Source of the DNA: Solitalea agri
GTDB lineage: Bacteria > Bacteroidota > Bacteroidia > Sphingobacteriales > Sphingobacteriaceae
Assembly: GCF_023914155.1 (NCBI RefSeq)
Contig: NZ_JAMWYS010000009.1
Span: 62,001 to 126,000, forward strand
DNA: 64,000 bases
Direction of reading: 5' to 3'
The translations under genes and the position numbers were made by a program. This document shows, one piece after another, positions 17,467 to 25,102 of this stretch. Numbering within the stretch: the stretch's first letter is position 1; each line of letters starts with the position of its first letter. Under the pieces are notes generated by a model. The model had not been told where the DNA came from, ran no database searches, and worked only from the letters and a program-made list of their open reading frames with translations.

Positions 17467-17910
17467 TTATTCAGCGATAACTTCAAAAGGCACCTGTACT
17501 TTAACTTCTTTATGTAAGTTAACGTTTGCAACGTACTCACCAATGAATTTAACATCAGTTTCGAAAGTGATCTTACGACGATCAACTTCAAAGCCTAATT
17601 TTTTGATAGCTTCAGCAACTTGTAATGCATTTACAGCACCAAAGATTTTACCGCTTTCACCAGCTTTAGCACCGATAGAAAGTTTCACATCTTTTAAGCC
17701 TTCAGCAATTGCTTCAGCGTCTTTTTTCAATTTATCTTGTTTGAACGCAATTTGGCGTAAATTTTCAGCCAAAATCTTGCGATTGCTATCGTTAGCGATA
17801 ACAGCGAAACCTTGAGGAATTAAATAGTTACGTGCGTAACCAGGTTTCACATTTACAACATCGTCTTTTTCGCCTAGCGCTTTAACGTCTTGTTTTAAAA
17901 TTACTTCCAT
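17467..17910 (-). CDS. rplI: 50S ribosomal protein L9
   Basis: L9 binds 23S rRNA near the L1 stalk base and helps hold the reading frame. The 147-aa sequence begins with the family signature MEVILKQDVKALGEKDDVVNVKPGYARNYL (seen in pieces), including the conserved GYARNYLIPQGFA. It continues through the connecting helix to a C-terminal domain with GKIFGAVNA. A strong Shine-Dalgarno sequence AAGGAGG (17919-17925) lies 8 nt before the ATG and overlaps the rpsR stop, indicating translational coupling. Last gene of the rpsF-rpsR-rplI operon. Confidence 0.98.
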   Translation of the reverse strand: MEVILKQDVKALGEKDDVVNVKPGYARNYLIPQGFAVIANDSNRKILAENLRQIAFKQDKLKKDAEAIAEGLKDVKLSIGAKAGESGKIFGAVNALQVAEAIKKLGFEVDRRKITFETDVKFIGEYVANVNLHKEVKVQVPFEVIAE

Positions 17911-17923
17911 TGTAGCGCCCTCC

Positions 17924-18187
17924 TTATTTTAAACCATCAGTTACATAAGGCAAAATAGCGATATGACGGGCACGTTTAATTGCCTGAGCTACTTTGCGTT
18001 GGAATTTTAACGAAGTACCAGTTAAACGACGAGGTAATACTTTACCTTGCTCGTTAATAAATTTTAACAAGAAAGTAGCGTCTTTGTAGTCGATGTATCT
18101 GATGCCATTTTTCTTGAAACGGCAGTACTTTTTACGGTTATCCTCAACCTTTGGAGGAGTAACGTATGAAATGTTTTGATTAGCCAT
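17924..18187 (-). CDS. rpsR: 30S ribosomal protein S18
   Basis: S18 forms a dimer with S6 on the 30S platform. The 87-aa protein shows the S18 core: [16 protein letters not shown], then [34 protein letters not shown] (seen in pieces). Its ATG overlaps the rpsF stop (TAATG). A strong Shine-Dalgarno AGGAGGG lies within the end of rpsF, 9 nt upstream. Confidence 0.98.
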   Translation of the reverse strand: MANQNISYVTPPKVEDNRKKYCRFKKNGIRYIDYKDATFLLKFINEQGKVLPRRLTGTSLKFQRKVAQAIKRARHIAILPYVTDGLK

Positions 18188-18555
18188 TATGCAACACCCT
18201 CCTCAGATTTTCTAGAAGCTTTAGGAGCTAATTCTCCTTTACGTTTACGTTCAGTGTAAGCTGCAGCGTGTTTGTCTAACGCAACAGTTAAGAAACGCAT
18301 AACGCGCTCATCACGTTTGTACTCAACTTCTAATTTGTTAATTAACTCGCCTGAAGCCTTAAACTCAGTTACAGTGTAGTAACCTGTAGTTTTTTTCTGG
18401 ATTGGATAAGCCAGCTTTTTCAAACCCCAATTGTCTTCGTGGACAATCTCGGCTCCGTTATCAGTCAGGATCTTCCTGAATTTGGCAACAACTTCTTTCG
18501 AAGCTTCTTCTGATAACAACGGGGTTAGAACGATTACGGTTTCGTAATTCTTCAT
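18187..18555 (-). CDS. rpsF: 30S ribosomal protein S6
   Basis: S6 is the partner of S18 on the 30S platform. At 122 aa it begins [14 protein letters not shown] and contains [21 protein letters not shown], the conserved S6 core, with a short basic C-terminal extension. It is first in the operon and is preceded by a clear promoter at 18602-18631. The leader is about 40 nt and contains a small CCCCTTAGTGGG hairpin-like segment. I cannot confirm that this is an S6:S18 autoregulatory site. Confidence 0.98.
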   Translation of the reverse strand: MKNYETVIVLTPLLSEEASKEVVAKFRKILTDNGAEIVHEDNWGLKKLAYPIQKKTTGYYTVTEFKASGELINKLEVEYKRDERVMRFLTVALDKHAAAYTERKRKGELAPKASRKSEEGVA

Positions 18556-18601
18556 TTGTTGTTTAATATATTAATTAAAAAATTCTCCCACTAAGGGGCT
18601 G

Positions 18602-18631
18602 CAAATGTAGCCATTTTATTTTGAAATTCAA
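18602..18631 (-). promoter_or_regulatory. Promoter of the rpsF operon
   Basis: On the minus strand TTG (18629-18631) and TACATTTG (18602-18609) are separated by 19 nt, a perfect match to the Bacteroidota sigma consensus. It sits about 46 nt before the rpsF ATG. Confidence 0.8.
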
Positions 18632-18797
18632 CCAGTCACATTAAAAACATTTCAAACTCATAATCCTACTTTTTTTTGCTGACACCTAGTTAATAGCTAT
18701 ACATTTTTTCACGACAGTGCAACATTTCAAAACACAATAAGTCATTGTAACAAATTGATAAACAAGATAGTAAATATCAATATGCAGTAATAGGTAA

Positions 18798-18861
18798 GTT
18801 ACAGCATATCAATAGCCATGTTACAAAAAACATAGTACTATGTGTAACCTACTAGTGTAAC
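18798..18861. promoter_or_regulatory. Conserved half-site array upstream of repeat protein A
   Basis: Four half-sites occur: GTTACA at 18798 and 18820, and TGTAAC at 18843 and 18856. The centre holds the perfect palindrome CATAGTACTATG (18831-18842). Start-to-start spacings of 22, 23 and 13 nt are identical in the second copy. A fifth TGTAAC at 18746 is not conserved. It looks like an operator for a dimeric or multimeric regulator. Confidence 0.6.
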
Positions 18862-18915
18862 TTAGCGTCATAACTACCAACTAATTGATTTGAAAACTAT
18901 AAAACTAAACACAAT

Positions 18916-19641
18916 ATGAAAACGCTCGTAAAAACCATCACTGTTGTTAGTATTGCTACTCTAACTACAATAGGCACTACGAAATTAAACATTAACACTT
19001 TTGCTGGTTCTACAGAAGCTAATGAAAAAGCTTTAGATATTTATTTCCCTGCAGAAGAAAATACTCCTACAAAAACACAACAATTAGCCGAAGTAACTGT
19101 ACATGCTTACTCGATCGAAAAACTGAACGCTCTTGTTGAATTTAAACCTTCTATAAATGAAGATGCAGATGTAGATGTTTCAGATTTAACAAAAATACAA
19201 GGGCTTGATGAAAAAATTAAGTTCATACCATCACAACAAGAAGTTGAGTTTGAACCTTCTTCAATCACCGATAAATCAATAGAAGAGTTGATCAAATTTA
19301 CACCTTCCGAAACTTTTGATAATGAATCATCAGAACTTGAGCTTAATGCTTTAATAAAATTCGTTCCATCAGAAATGGACTTAAACTCAGTTGTTGAGCC
19401 TTTATCAATTGAGCAAATGTTAAAGTTCACTCCAAGCGAGTTAAGCTCTGAATCAATTATTGAACCTGTAAGCACTCTTGATCAATTAATAAAATTTACT
19501 CCAAGTATAGCTTCAAGGGACAGCGAAATTATTGAACCAGTGAGTATCGAGGAACTTGTAAAGTTTCAACCATCAAACTGGGAAAATGAATTGGTTGAAG
19601 AACCTGGCACAAATAGTAACACTGAAATGATAATAAAGTAA
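18916..19641 (+). CDS. Secreted FxPS-repeat protein A (unknown family)
   Basis: This is a 241-aa acidic protein with an N-terminal hydrophobic, signal-like segment (KTITVVSIATLTTIGTT). The remainder is built from imperfect repeats with consensus (I/L)(D/E)xL(I/V)KFxPS. FxPS motifs start at residues 76, 103, 112, 128, 149, 171, 194 and 217, so the last five are spaced 21-23 residues apart. EPxS(I/T) often begins the next unit. A segment LAEVTVHA precedes the repeats. There are no cysteines and no enzyme motif. I recognise no family; export and a repeat scaffold are inferred. Its neighbour downstream is a tandem paralogue. Confidence 0.8.
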   Translation: MKTLVKTITVVSIATLTTIGTTKLNINTFAGSTEANEKALDIYFPAEENTPTKTQQLAEVTVHAYSIEKLNALVEFKPSINEDADVDVSDLTKIQGLDEKIKFIPSQQEVEFEPSSITDKSIEELIKFTPSETFDNESSELELNALIKFVPSEMDLNSVVEPLSIEQMLKFTPSELSSESIIEPVSTLDQLIKFTPSIASRDSEIIEPVSIEELVKFQPSNWENELVEEPGTNSNTEMIIK

Positions 19642-19671
19642 TATCGTATTAGCTGATAACTCATATTTATA

Positions 19672-19708
19672 GGGAGGCACGAACATCATCGTACCTCCTT
19701 GTTTTTTT
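19672..19708 (+). terminator. Terminator of repeat protein gene A
   Basis: GGAGGCACGA / TCGTACCTCC hairpin with a T-run, 31 nt after the stop codon. It matches the terminator of copy B. Confidence 0.85.
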
Positions 19709-19875
19709 AATGATCAAAGTCCTTCAATTCCTTCTATTCTAAGTTGACTACTACTTCCTCCCTTAGCTTAAAATCTATCTGTTTTTTAATGGCCATGCAA
19801 CATTCAAACCCCCACCTAGTCATTTCAACAAACTGATAAACAACGTACTAAACACCAATACACAGTAATAGGTAA

Positions 19876-19939
19876 GTTACAGCACAACAATACCCATGTT
19901 ACAGAAAATATAGTACTATGTGTAACCTACTAGTGTAAC
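19876..19939. promoter_or_regulatory. Conserved half-site array upstream of repeat protein B
   Basis: GTTACA at 19876 and 19898 and TGTAAC at 19921 and 19934 keep the 22/23/13-nt spacing of copy A. The central palindrome is ATAGTACTAT (19910-19919). The array lies about 55 nt before the ATG at 19994. Confidence 0.6.
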
Positions 19940-19993
19940 TTAGCGTCATAGCTATCAACTAAATAATTTGAAAACTATAAAACTTAACACAAT

Positions 19994-20716
19994 ATGAAAA
20001 CGCTCGTAAAAACCATCACTGTTGTTAGTATTGCTACTCTAACCACACTCGGCACTACGAAACTAAACATCAGCACTTTCTCTGGTAATTCAGAAGCCGA
20101 TGAAAAAAGTTTAGACATTTATTTCCCTTCGGAAGAAAATATACCTACAAGACCACAACATTTAGCAGAAGTAACTGTTCATGCTTTTTCAACTTCAAAA
20201 CTAAACGCTCTTGTTGAGTTTAAACCTTCTTCTATTATTGAAGATGTAGATGTTTCAGATTTAACTGCCATACAAGAACTTGATGAAAAAATTAAGTTCG
20301 TACCATCACAACAAGAAGTTGAGTTTGAACCTGCTTCCACCTCCGATAAATCAATAGAAGAGCTGATCAAATTCAAACCTTCCGCAACCTTTGATAATGA
20401 ATCGACAGAAACTGAGCTTAATGCATTCATAAAATTTGTTCCATCAGAAATTGACGTAAATTCTATTATTGAACCTTTATCGATGGAACAAATGGTAAAA
20501 TTCACTCCAAGCGAGTTAAGCTCAGAATCAATTGTTGAACCAGTAAGTTCTCTTGATCAATTAATAAAATTTACTCCAAGTGCAGCTTTAGTTGACAGTG
20601 AAATTATTGAACCAGTGAGTATTGATGAACTTGTAAAATTTCAACCTTCAAACCTGGAAAATGAATTGGTTGAAGAACCTGGCACAAATTGTAACACAGA
20701 ACTGGTAATTAAGTAA
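19994..20716 (+). CDS. Secreted FxPS-repeat protein B (paralogue of A)
   Basis: This 240-aa protein is co-linear with the product of 18916-19641 and shares the same first 17 residues, the LAEVTVHA segment and the FxPS repeats. One repeat has drifted to FEPA. Most differences are conservative, so both copies appear to be under selection rather than one decaying. The gene carries its own upstream array and its own terminator, so it is probably regulated in parallel with copy A. Function unknown. Confidence 0.8.
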   Translation: MKTLVKTITVVSIATLTTLGTTKLNISTFSGNSEADEKSLDIYFPSEENIPTRPQHLAEVTVHAFSTSKLNALVEFKPSSIIEDVDVSDLTAIQELDEKIKFVPSQQEVEFEPASTSDKSIEELIKFKPSATFDNESTETELNAFIKFVPSEIDVNSIIEPLSMEQMVKFTPSELSSESIVEPVSSLDQLIKFTPSAALVDSEIIEPVSIDELVKFQPSNLENELVEEPGTNCNTELVIK

Positions 20717-20746
20717 CATCCGTATTAGCAGGTAACTCATATTTTA

Positions 20747-20784
20747 CAAGGAGGTACGAATATTAAGGTACCTCCTTGTTTTTT
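20747..20784 (+). terminator. Terminator of repeat protein gene B
   Basis: A perfect 11-bp stem CAAGGAGGTAC / GTACCTCCTTG is followed by a T-run. Confidence 0.88.
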
Positions 20785-20968
20785 AATAACTAAGACCATT
20801 TATTCCTTCCTTTACAATAGACTCTACAACTATTTCTCCCCTTAAATCTTAATTGAAGGTCTTATATTTATGAAATCCGAGTCGAAAACATACAATTCGA
20901 CATTAAAACCTAAGGTTTGTTTACGTATGCATTAAGCAAGCTCATTCTTTTTACTTTAATAAAGGCCG

Positions 20969-23194
20969 ATGATTCACTTACCTCATTTAATTACCGACCT
21001 CACTTTGATCCTGGTTTCGGCAGGAGTAACCTTGCTGATTTTTAAAAAGTTAAAGCAACCCGTTGTATTAGGCTATTTAATTACCGGGCTACTAATAGGT
21101 CCGAACTTTACACTATTTCCTACCGTTACTGAAATAGATAGCATTAAAATTTGGGCCGAAATAGGTGTAATCTTTCTCTTATTCAGCCTTGGACTCGAAT
21201 TCAGTTTTAAAAAATTAGTTAAAGTTGGAGGAAGTGCCTCTATAACGGCAATTGTTGAAGTTGTTTCAATGCTGGCGATTGGGTATATAACTGGTAAAGC
21301 CATGGGCTGGAATCTGATGGATAGTATTTTTTTAGGAGGAATCTTATCAATTTCATCCACTACCATTATAATTCGGGCCTTTGAAGAGCTAGGCGTAAAA
21401 AACCGGAAGTTCGCCAGTTTAGTTTTCGGGGTATTGATAGTCGAGGATCTGGTGGCAATTTTATTACTGGTATTGCTTTCAACCTTGGCAGTAAGCCAAC
21501 ATTTTGCAGGTGATAAAATGCTGATCTCAGTATTAAAACTTATCTTTTTCTTAGCTATTTGGTTTTTGGGCGGCATCTTTTTAATCCCTACTGTGTTAAA
21601 AAAAGCAAAGAAATTAATGAATGATGAGATGCTACTGGTTATCTCATTAGCACTTTGTTTATTAATGGTTTCATTAGCAACCGTTGTAGGGTTCTCACCT
21701 GCCCTGGGCGCTTTTGTTATGGGGGCCATACTTGCAGAAACAACATCAGCAGAAAAAATCGAGCATTTAGTTAAACCTGTCAAGGATTTATTTGGAGCTA
21801 TATTTTTTGTATCAGTAGGAATGCTGATAGACCCTAAGGTATTAATCCAGTACGGCGGACCCGTTTTGGTAATAACAGTGGTTACAATTGTCGGAAAAAC
21901 ATTGAGTTCCGGATTGGGAGCGCTCCTTTCGGGTCAACCATTAAAACACTCCTTGCAAACAGGGATGAGCCTGGCTCAAATTGGAGAGTTCTCATTTATT
22001 ATAGCCACTCTCGGCTTAAGCCTAAAAGTCACCAGCGATTTTTTATATCCTATAGCTGTAGCGGTTTCTGCCATTACAACGTTTACTACACCTTATCTAA
22101 TTAAACTAGCAGAGCCTACTTATAATTTCGTTTACAGGCTCCTTCCTGAAAAAGCTCAACTAGCATTAACCCGCTACAGCTCAGGAACTCAAACCATTGC
22201 AGAAACCAATAATTGGAAGGAGTTTTTTAAGACCTATTTATCAACCATCGTAACCAATTCAATTGTTATCATTGGCATTTTGTTCACCGTTAAATATTTA
22301 ACACCAAAACTTAACGAAAGCTTTATTAACAATAATAGTTATGGTGAATTAGCGATTATTGTTATAGCCTTTGCTTTAATGAGTCCTTTTCTATGGGCCT
22401 TGTCGGCAAAAAAAATACAGGGCACGGCTTATAAACAACTATGGGTTGACACTAAATATAACCGGGGACCATTGATCACGCTCGAAATACTTCGAATTAT
22501 GCTTTCGATAGTGTTTATAGGCGCTTTAGTTGCACAATTTTATTCAATTAATTTTGCAATAATTTCGGCAATAATAATATCAGTGGTTAGCTTTATTATT
22601 TTCTCTACCCGACTTCAGTCTTTCTACGGAAAATTAGAGTCCCGCTTTTTAACCAATTTAAATGCCCGGGAAATAAGTGCGGCTTCTAAACGGATGGACG
22701 AATTGATGCCTTGGGATTCACACCTGGCTTATTTTACTGTTAACCCTCAATCTTTGGCTGTTGGCAAAACACTGGTGGAGCTTTCATTAAGAGAAAACTT
22801 TGGAGTTAATGTTGCGGTTATTGAACGCGGAACCAGAAAAATTAAGATACCATCCAAGGAAGAATATATTTACCCATACGATAGAATTGCCGTTGTTGGA
22901 ACCGATGAGCAATTAAAAAGCTTTGAGCAATATATTTCATCAGAACCAACTAACGACATTGAAAGTAATGGAGGTGAAGTTACTCTTCATAAAATTACGG
23001 TGAACGGAAACTCCCCTTTACTTAACAAAACCATAAAAAGCTCCGGAATACGGGAAAAAGCAATGGCACTAATTGTAGGTATTGAACGCAGAAATGAACG
23101 AATCTTAAACCCAGAAAGTTCATTCCGATTCGAAAAAGGAGATATTTTATGGGTAGCCGGCGAAAAGAAACTTATTCAGGCAATTGTAAGCTAA
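20969..23194 (+). CDS. CPA2-family monovalent cation:proton antiporter (KefB/Kch-like) with RCK-C domains
   Basis: The first 390 or so residues form a Na+/H+ exchanger domain of about 12 helices. Typical CPA2 segments are GYLITGLLIGPN, IGVIFLLFSLGLEFS, and ALGAFVMGAILAET. A further membrane stretch (about 415-555) follows. The C-terminus has two TrkA-C (RCK_C) domains: one beginning near SLAVGKTLVELSLRENFGV and one near SPLLNKTIKSSGIREK. The NAD-binding RCK_N domain usual in KefB/KefC is absent. It is likely to export K+ or Na+ for protons across the inner membrane. It is transcribed singly. Confidence 0.88.
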   Translation: MIHLPHLITDLTLILVSAGVTLLIFKKLKQPVVLGYLITGLLIGPNFTLFPTVTEIDSIKIWAEIGVIFLLFSLGLEFSFKKLVKVGGSASITAIVEVVSMLAIGYITGKAMGWNLMDSIFLGGILSISSTTIIIRAFEELGVKNRKFASLVFGVLIVEDLVAILLLVLLSTLAVSQHFAGDKMLISVLKLIFFLAIWFLGGIFLIPTVLKKAKKLMNDEMLLVISLALCLLMVSLATVVGFSPALGAFVMGAILAETTSAEKIEHLVKPVKDLFGAIFFVSVGMLIDPKVLIQYGGPVLVITVVTIVGKTLSSGLGALLSGQPLKHSLQTGMSLAQIGEFSFIIATLGLSLKVTSDFLYPIAVAVSAITTFTTPYLIKLAEPTYNFVYRLLPEKAQLALTRYSSGTQTIAETNNWKEFFKTYLSTIVTNSIVIIGILFTVKYLTPKLNESFINNNSYGELAIIVIAFALMSPFLWALSAKKIQGTAYKQLWVDTKYNRGPLITLEILRIMLSIVFIGALVAQFYSINFAIISAIIISVVSFIIFSTRLQSFYGKLESRFLTNLNAREISAASKRMDELMPWDSHLAYFTVNPQSLAVGKTLVELSLRENFGVNVAVIERGTRKIKIPSKEEYIYPYDRIAVVGTDEQLKSFEQYISSEPTNDIESNGGEVTLHKITVNGNSPLLNKTIKSSGIREKAMALIVGIERRNERILNPESSFRFEKGDILWVAGEKKLIQAIVS

Positions 23195-23283
23195 ACGATA
23201 GCAACCTCCTAAGGTGAAGTGAGCAATTGAACAGAGATTAGTTGAGCAATTATTACATCCTTTTTATCGTTACAAAACAATGC

Positions 23284-23314
23284 TTGCACTTGGCTTAAAC
23301 TATTTCTATTTTCG
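23284..23314 (+). promoter_or_regulatory. Likely dnaX promoter
   Basis: TTG (23284-23286), 20 nt, then TATTTTCG (23307-23314), one mismatch from TAnnTTTG. The ATG is only 6 nt downstream, so the mRNA may be leaderless. This also argues against the upstream TTG start. Confidence 0.5.
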
Positions 23315-23320
23315 TTGCGG

Positions 23321-25102
23321 ATGGAAAATTTCATTGTATCGGCACGGAAGTACAGACCTGATAAATTCAACAGTGTTGTTGGTCAGGCACATATAACCAA
23401 TACGCTGAAGAACGCGATCAAAACCGGGCAGCTCGCTCAGGCATTTTTGTTCTGTGGTCCTCGCGGAGTGGGCAAAACTACGTGCGCCCGGGTACTGGCA
23501 AAAACCATCAACTGCCAGTCGCCAACTGCCGATTTTGAAGCATGTGGAGAATGTGAATCATGCCTTTCGTTTAAACACGGAAACTCCATGAACATTCATG
23601 AGCTTGATGCAGCTTCGAATAACTCAGTTGAAGATATCCGCAGCCTGGTTGAACAAGTTCGCTATGCCCCACAAGCCGGCAAATACAAAATTTACATCAT
23701 CGACGAGGTTCACATGCTTTCAACGAGTGCTTTTAACGCATTCCTGAAAACCCTGGAAGAACCCCCTTCTTATGCGATCTTCATTTTAGCAACTACTGAA
23801 AAGCATAAAATTTTGCCAACCATTTTATCGCGTTGTCAGATTTTTGACTTTAACAGAATAAAGGTGGATGACATTGCACACCACCTGGAGTATATTGCTA
23901 AAACCGAAAATATTGGATTCGAACCTGATGCTTTGCACATTATTGCTCAAAAGGCGGATGGCGCTCTGCGCGATGCCTGCTCAATGTTCGACCAGATTAC
24001 TTCGTTTTCTCAAGGAAATATTACTTACAAGTCGGCTATCGACAACCTTAATATTCTTGACTACGATTATTATTTCAGAGTTACAGAAGCTCTTTTAAAC
24101 GAAGATATTTCTAAAAGTCTGTTAATATTTGATGAGATCTTAGATAAAGGCTTTGATGGAAACAACTTCATAAACGGACTATGCAGTCACTTCAGAGATT
24201 TATTGGTTTGCAAAGACACCGCAACCATAAAATTATTAGAAGTAAGTGAGGGCATCAAACAAAAATACCTGGAGCAATCACAGAAAGCTCCCGTATCGTT
24301 CTTACTTTCAGGGTTAAATATTGGTAACCAAGCCGATTTAAATTATAAAGGAAGCAAAAATCAGCGATTGCAAATCGAGCTGTCGTTGATGAAAATGTGC
24401 CATATCAGGGCAGCCTTAAATTTATCAAATGGTCAACTTCCGCAATCGGAGGTAAAAAAAAAACCTGATACCGTAGCAAGTTCACCAGCTCAACCAGTTT
24501 CGGCGCCATCTATTCCAACTCCAACTGTAGCTAAAACCGAAACTGTTGCCGTTCCTAAAACAGAACCACAGAAAATAGCTCTGCCAGTTGTAAAAGCAAC
24601 TGTTACAGCGAGTATTCCGTCATTAAAAATTCCATCGATAAAAAACCTAAGCGGGAACTCTGCACCGGCAGAAGATGACGTAAAAGTTGAAACTTCAATT
24701 CCAGAAACAGTTGAAATAAAAGTAAACCAACCGTTTACTGAGGAGCAGCTATTACGTTATTGGAATGATTTTGCGGAAATTGCAGCGCAGGATTCGAAGA
24801 TTGGGTTACAAACCGTTATGACGGTAAATGCGCCTAAACTCCGTCCGGATTATACAATTGAAGTCATAGTCATTGATAAATATCAAACCGACATTATTCA
24901 ATCTGAGCAGATAAATATGCTGCGATTTTTAAAGAATAAACTTCAAAATAATACCATAAAGATTGAAACAGTAATTGGTGAAGGCGCTGAACATGCTAAA
25001 AAAACACTTTATACTTCGACTGATAAGTTTAAATATCTGGCCGAAAAAAACCCGAACTTAATTGAACTAAGAAGACGCCTGGATTTAGAAATTGACTTCT
25101 AG
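23321..25102 (+). CDS. dnaX: DNA polymerase III subunit gamma/tau
   Basis: DnaX is the clamp-loader ATPase of the replicative polymerase. From the ATG at 23321 (593 aa) the start MENFIVSARKYRP is typical. The Walker A motif GPRGVGKT lies at about 46-53. Zinc-binding cysteines are Cys65, Cys75, Cys78 and Cys81. The Walker B segment IIDEVHML and sensor region ILATTEKHKILPTILSRCQ follow. From about residue 385 a Pro/Ala/Thr-rich linker precedes a C-terminal tau-like domain. The longer frame to 23315 needs a TTG start. Confidence 0.96.
   Translation: MENFIVSARKYRPDKFNSVVGQAHITNTLKNAIKTGQLAQAFLFCGPRGVGKTTCARVLAKTINCQSPTADFEACGECESCLSFKHGNSMNIHELDAASNNSVEDIRSLVEQVRYAPQAGKYKIYIIDEVHMLSTSAFNAFLKTLEEPPSYAIFILATTEKHKILPTILSRCQIFDFNRIKVDDIAHHLEYIAKTENIGFEPDALHIIAQKADGALRDACSMFDQITSFSQGNITYKSAIDNLNILDYDYYFRVTEALLNEDISKSLLIFDEILDKGFDGNNFINGLCSHFRDLLVCKDTATIKLLEVSEGIKQKYLEQSQKAPVSFLLSGLNIGNQADLNYKGSKNQRLQIELSLMKMCHIRAALNLSNGQLPQSEVKKKPDTVASSPAQPVSAPSIPTPTVAKTETVAVPKTEPQKIALPVVKATVTASIPSLKIPSIKNLSGNSAPAEDDVKVETSIPETVEIKVNQPFTEEQLLRYWNDFAEIAAQDSKIGLQTVMTVNAPKLRPDYTIEVIVIDKYQTDIIQSEQINMLRFLKNKLQNNTIKIETVIGEGAEHAKKTLYTSTDKFKYLAEKNPNLIELRRRLDLEIDF

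Larger units (their letters stand above)
18718..19708. repeat. Tandem duplication unit A (promoter region, gene and terminator)
   Basis: This unit of about 990 bp matches 19796-20784 from roughly TGCAACATT onward. Matching parts are the upstream half-site array, the first 50 nt of the coding sequence (identical), most of the gene, and a GGAGG/CCTCC terminator. The flanking sequence does not match, so the whole expression unit was duplicated. Confidence 0.85.
19796..20784. repeat. Tandem duplication unit B
   Basis: Second copy of the unit at 18718-19708. It is co-linear from the upstream region to the terminator. Divergence is concentrated in the 3' two-thirds of the gene and the distal upstream part. 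Confidence 0.85.

Noticed and set aside
18556-18601. S6:S18 autoregulatory leader motif before rpsF
   Set aside because: The CCCCTTAGTGGG segment can fold but does not clearly match the known motif; too short a leader to judge without folding and alignment.
19107-19475. Antisense ORF of 122 aa (and its counterpart at 20179-20505)
   Set aside because: Both are shadows of the repeat-protein genes; Ser-rich content follows from the sense codons, and the ORFs lack independent signals.
18700-20800. CRISPR-like or tandem-repeat array
   Set aside because: The repeats are protein-level and degenerate at DNA level with no spacer structure; only two long duplicated units exist.
21073-21783. 236-aa antisense ORF opposite the antiporter
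   Set aside because: It mirrors membrane-helix codons (Ile/Thr/Ser/Lys-rich) and overlaps a well supported gene.
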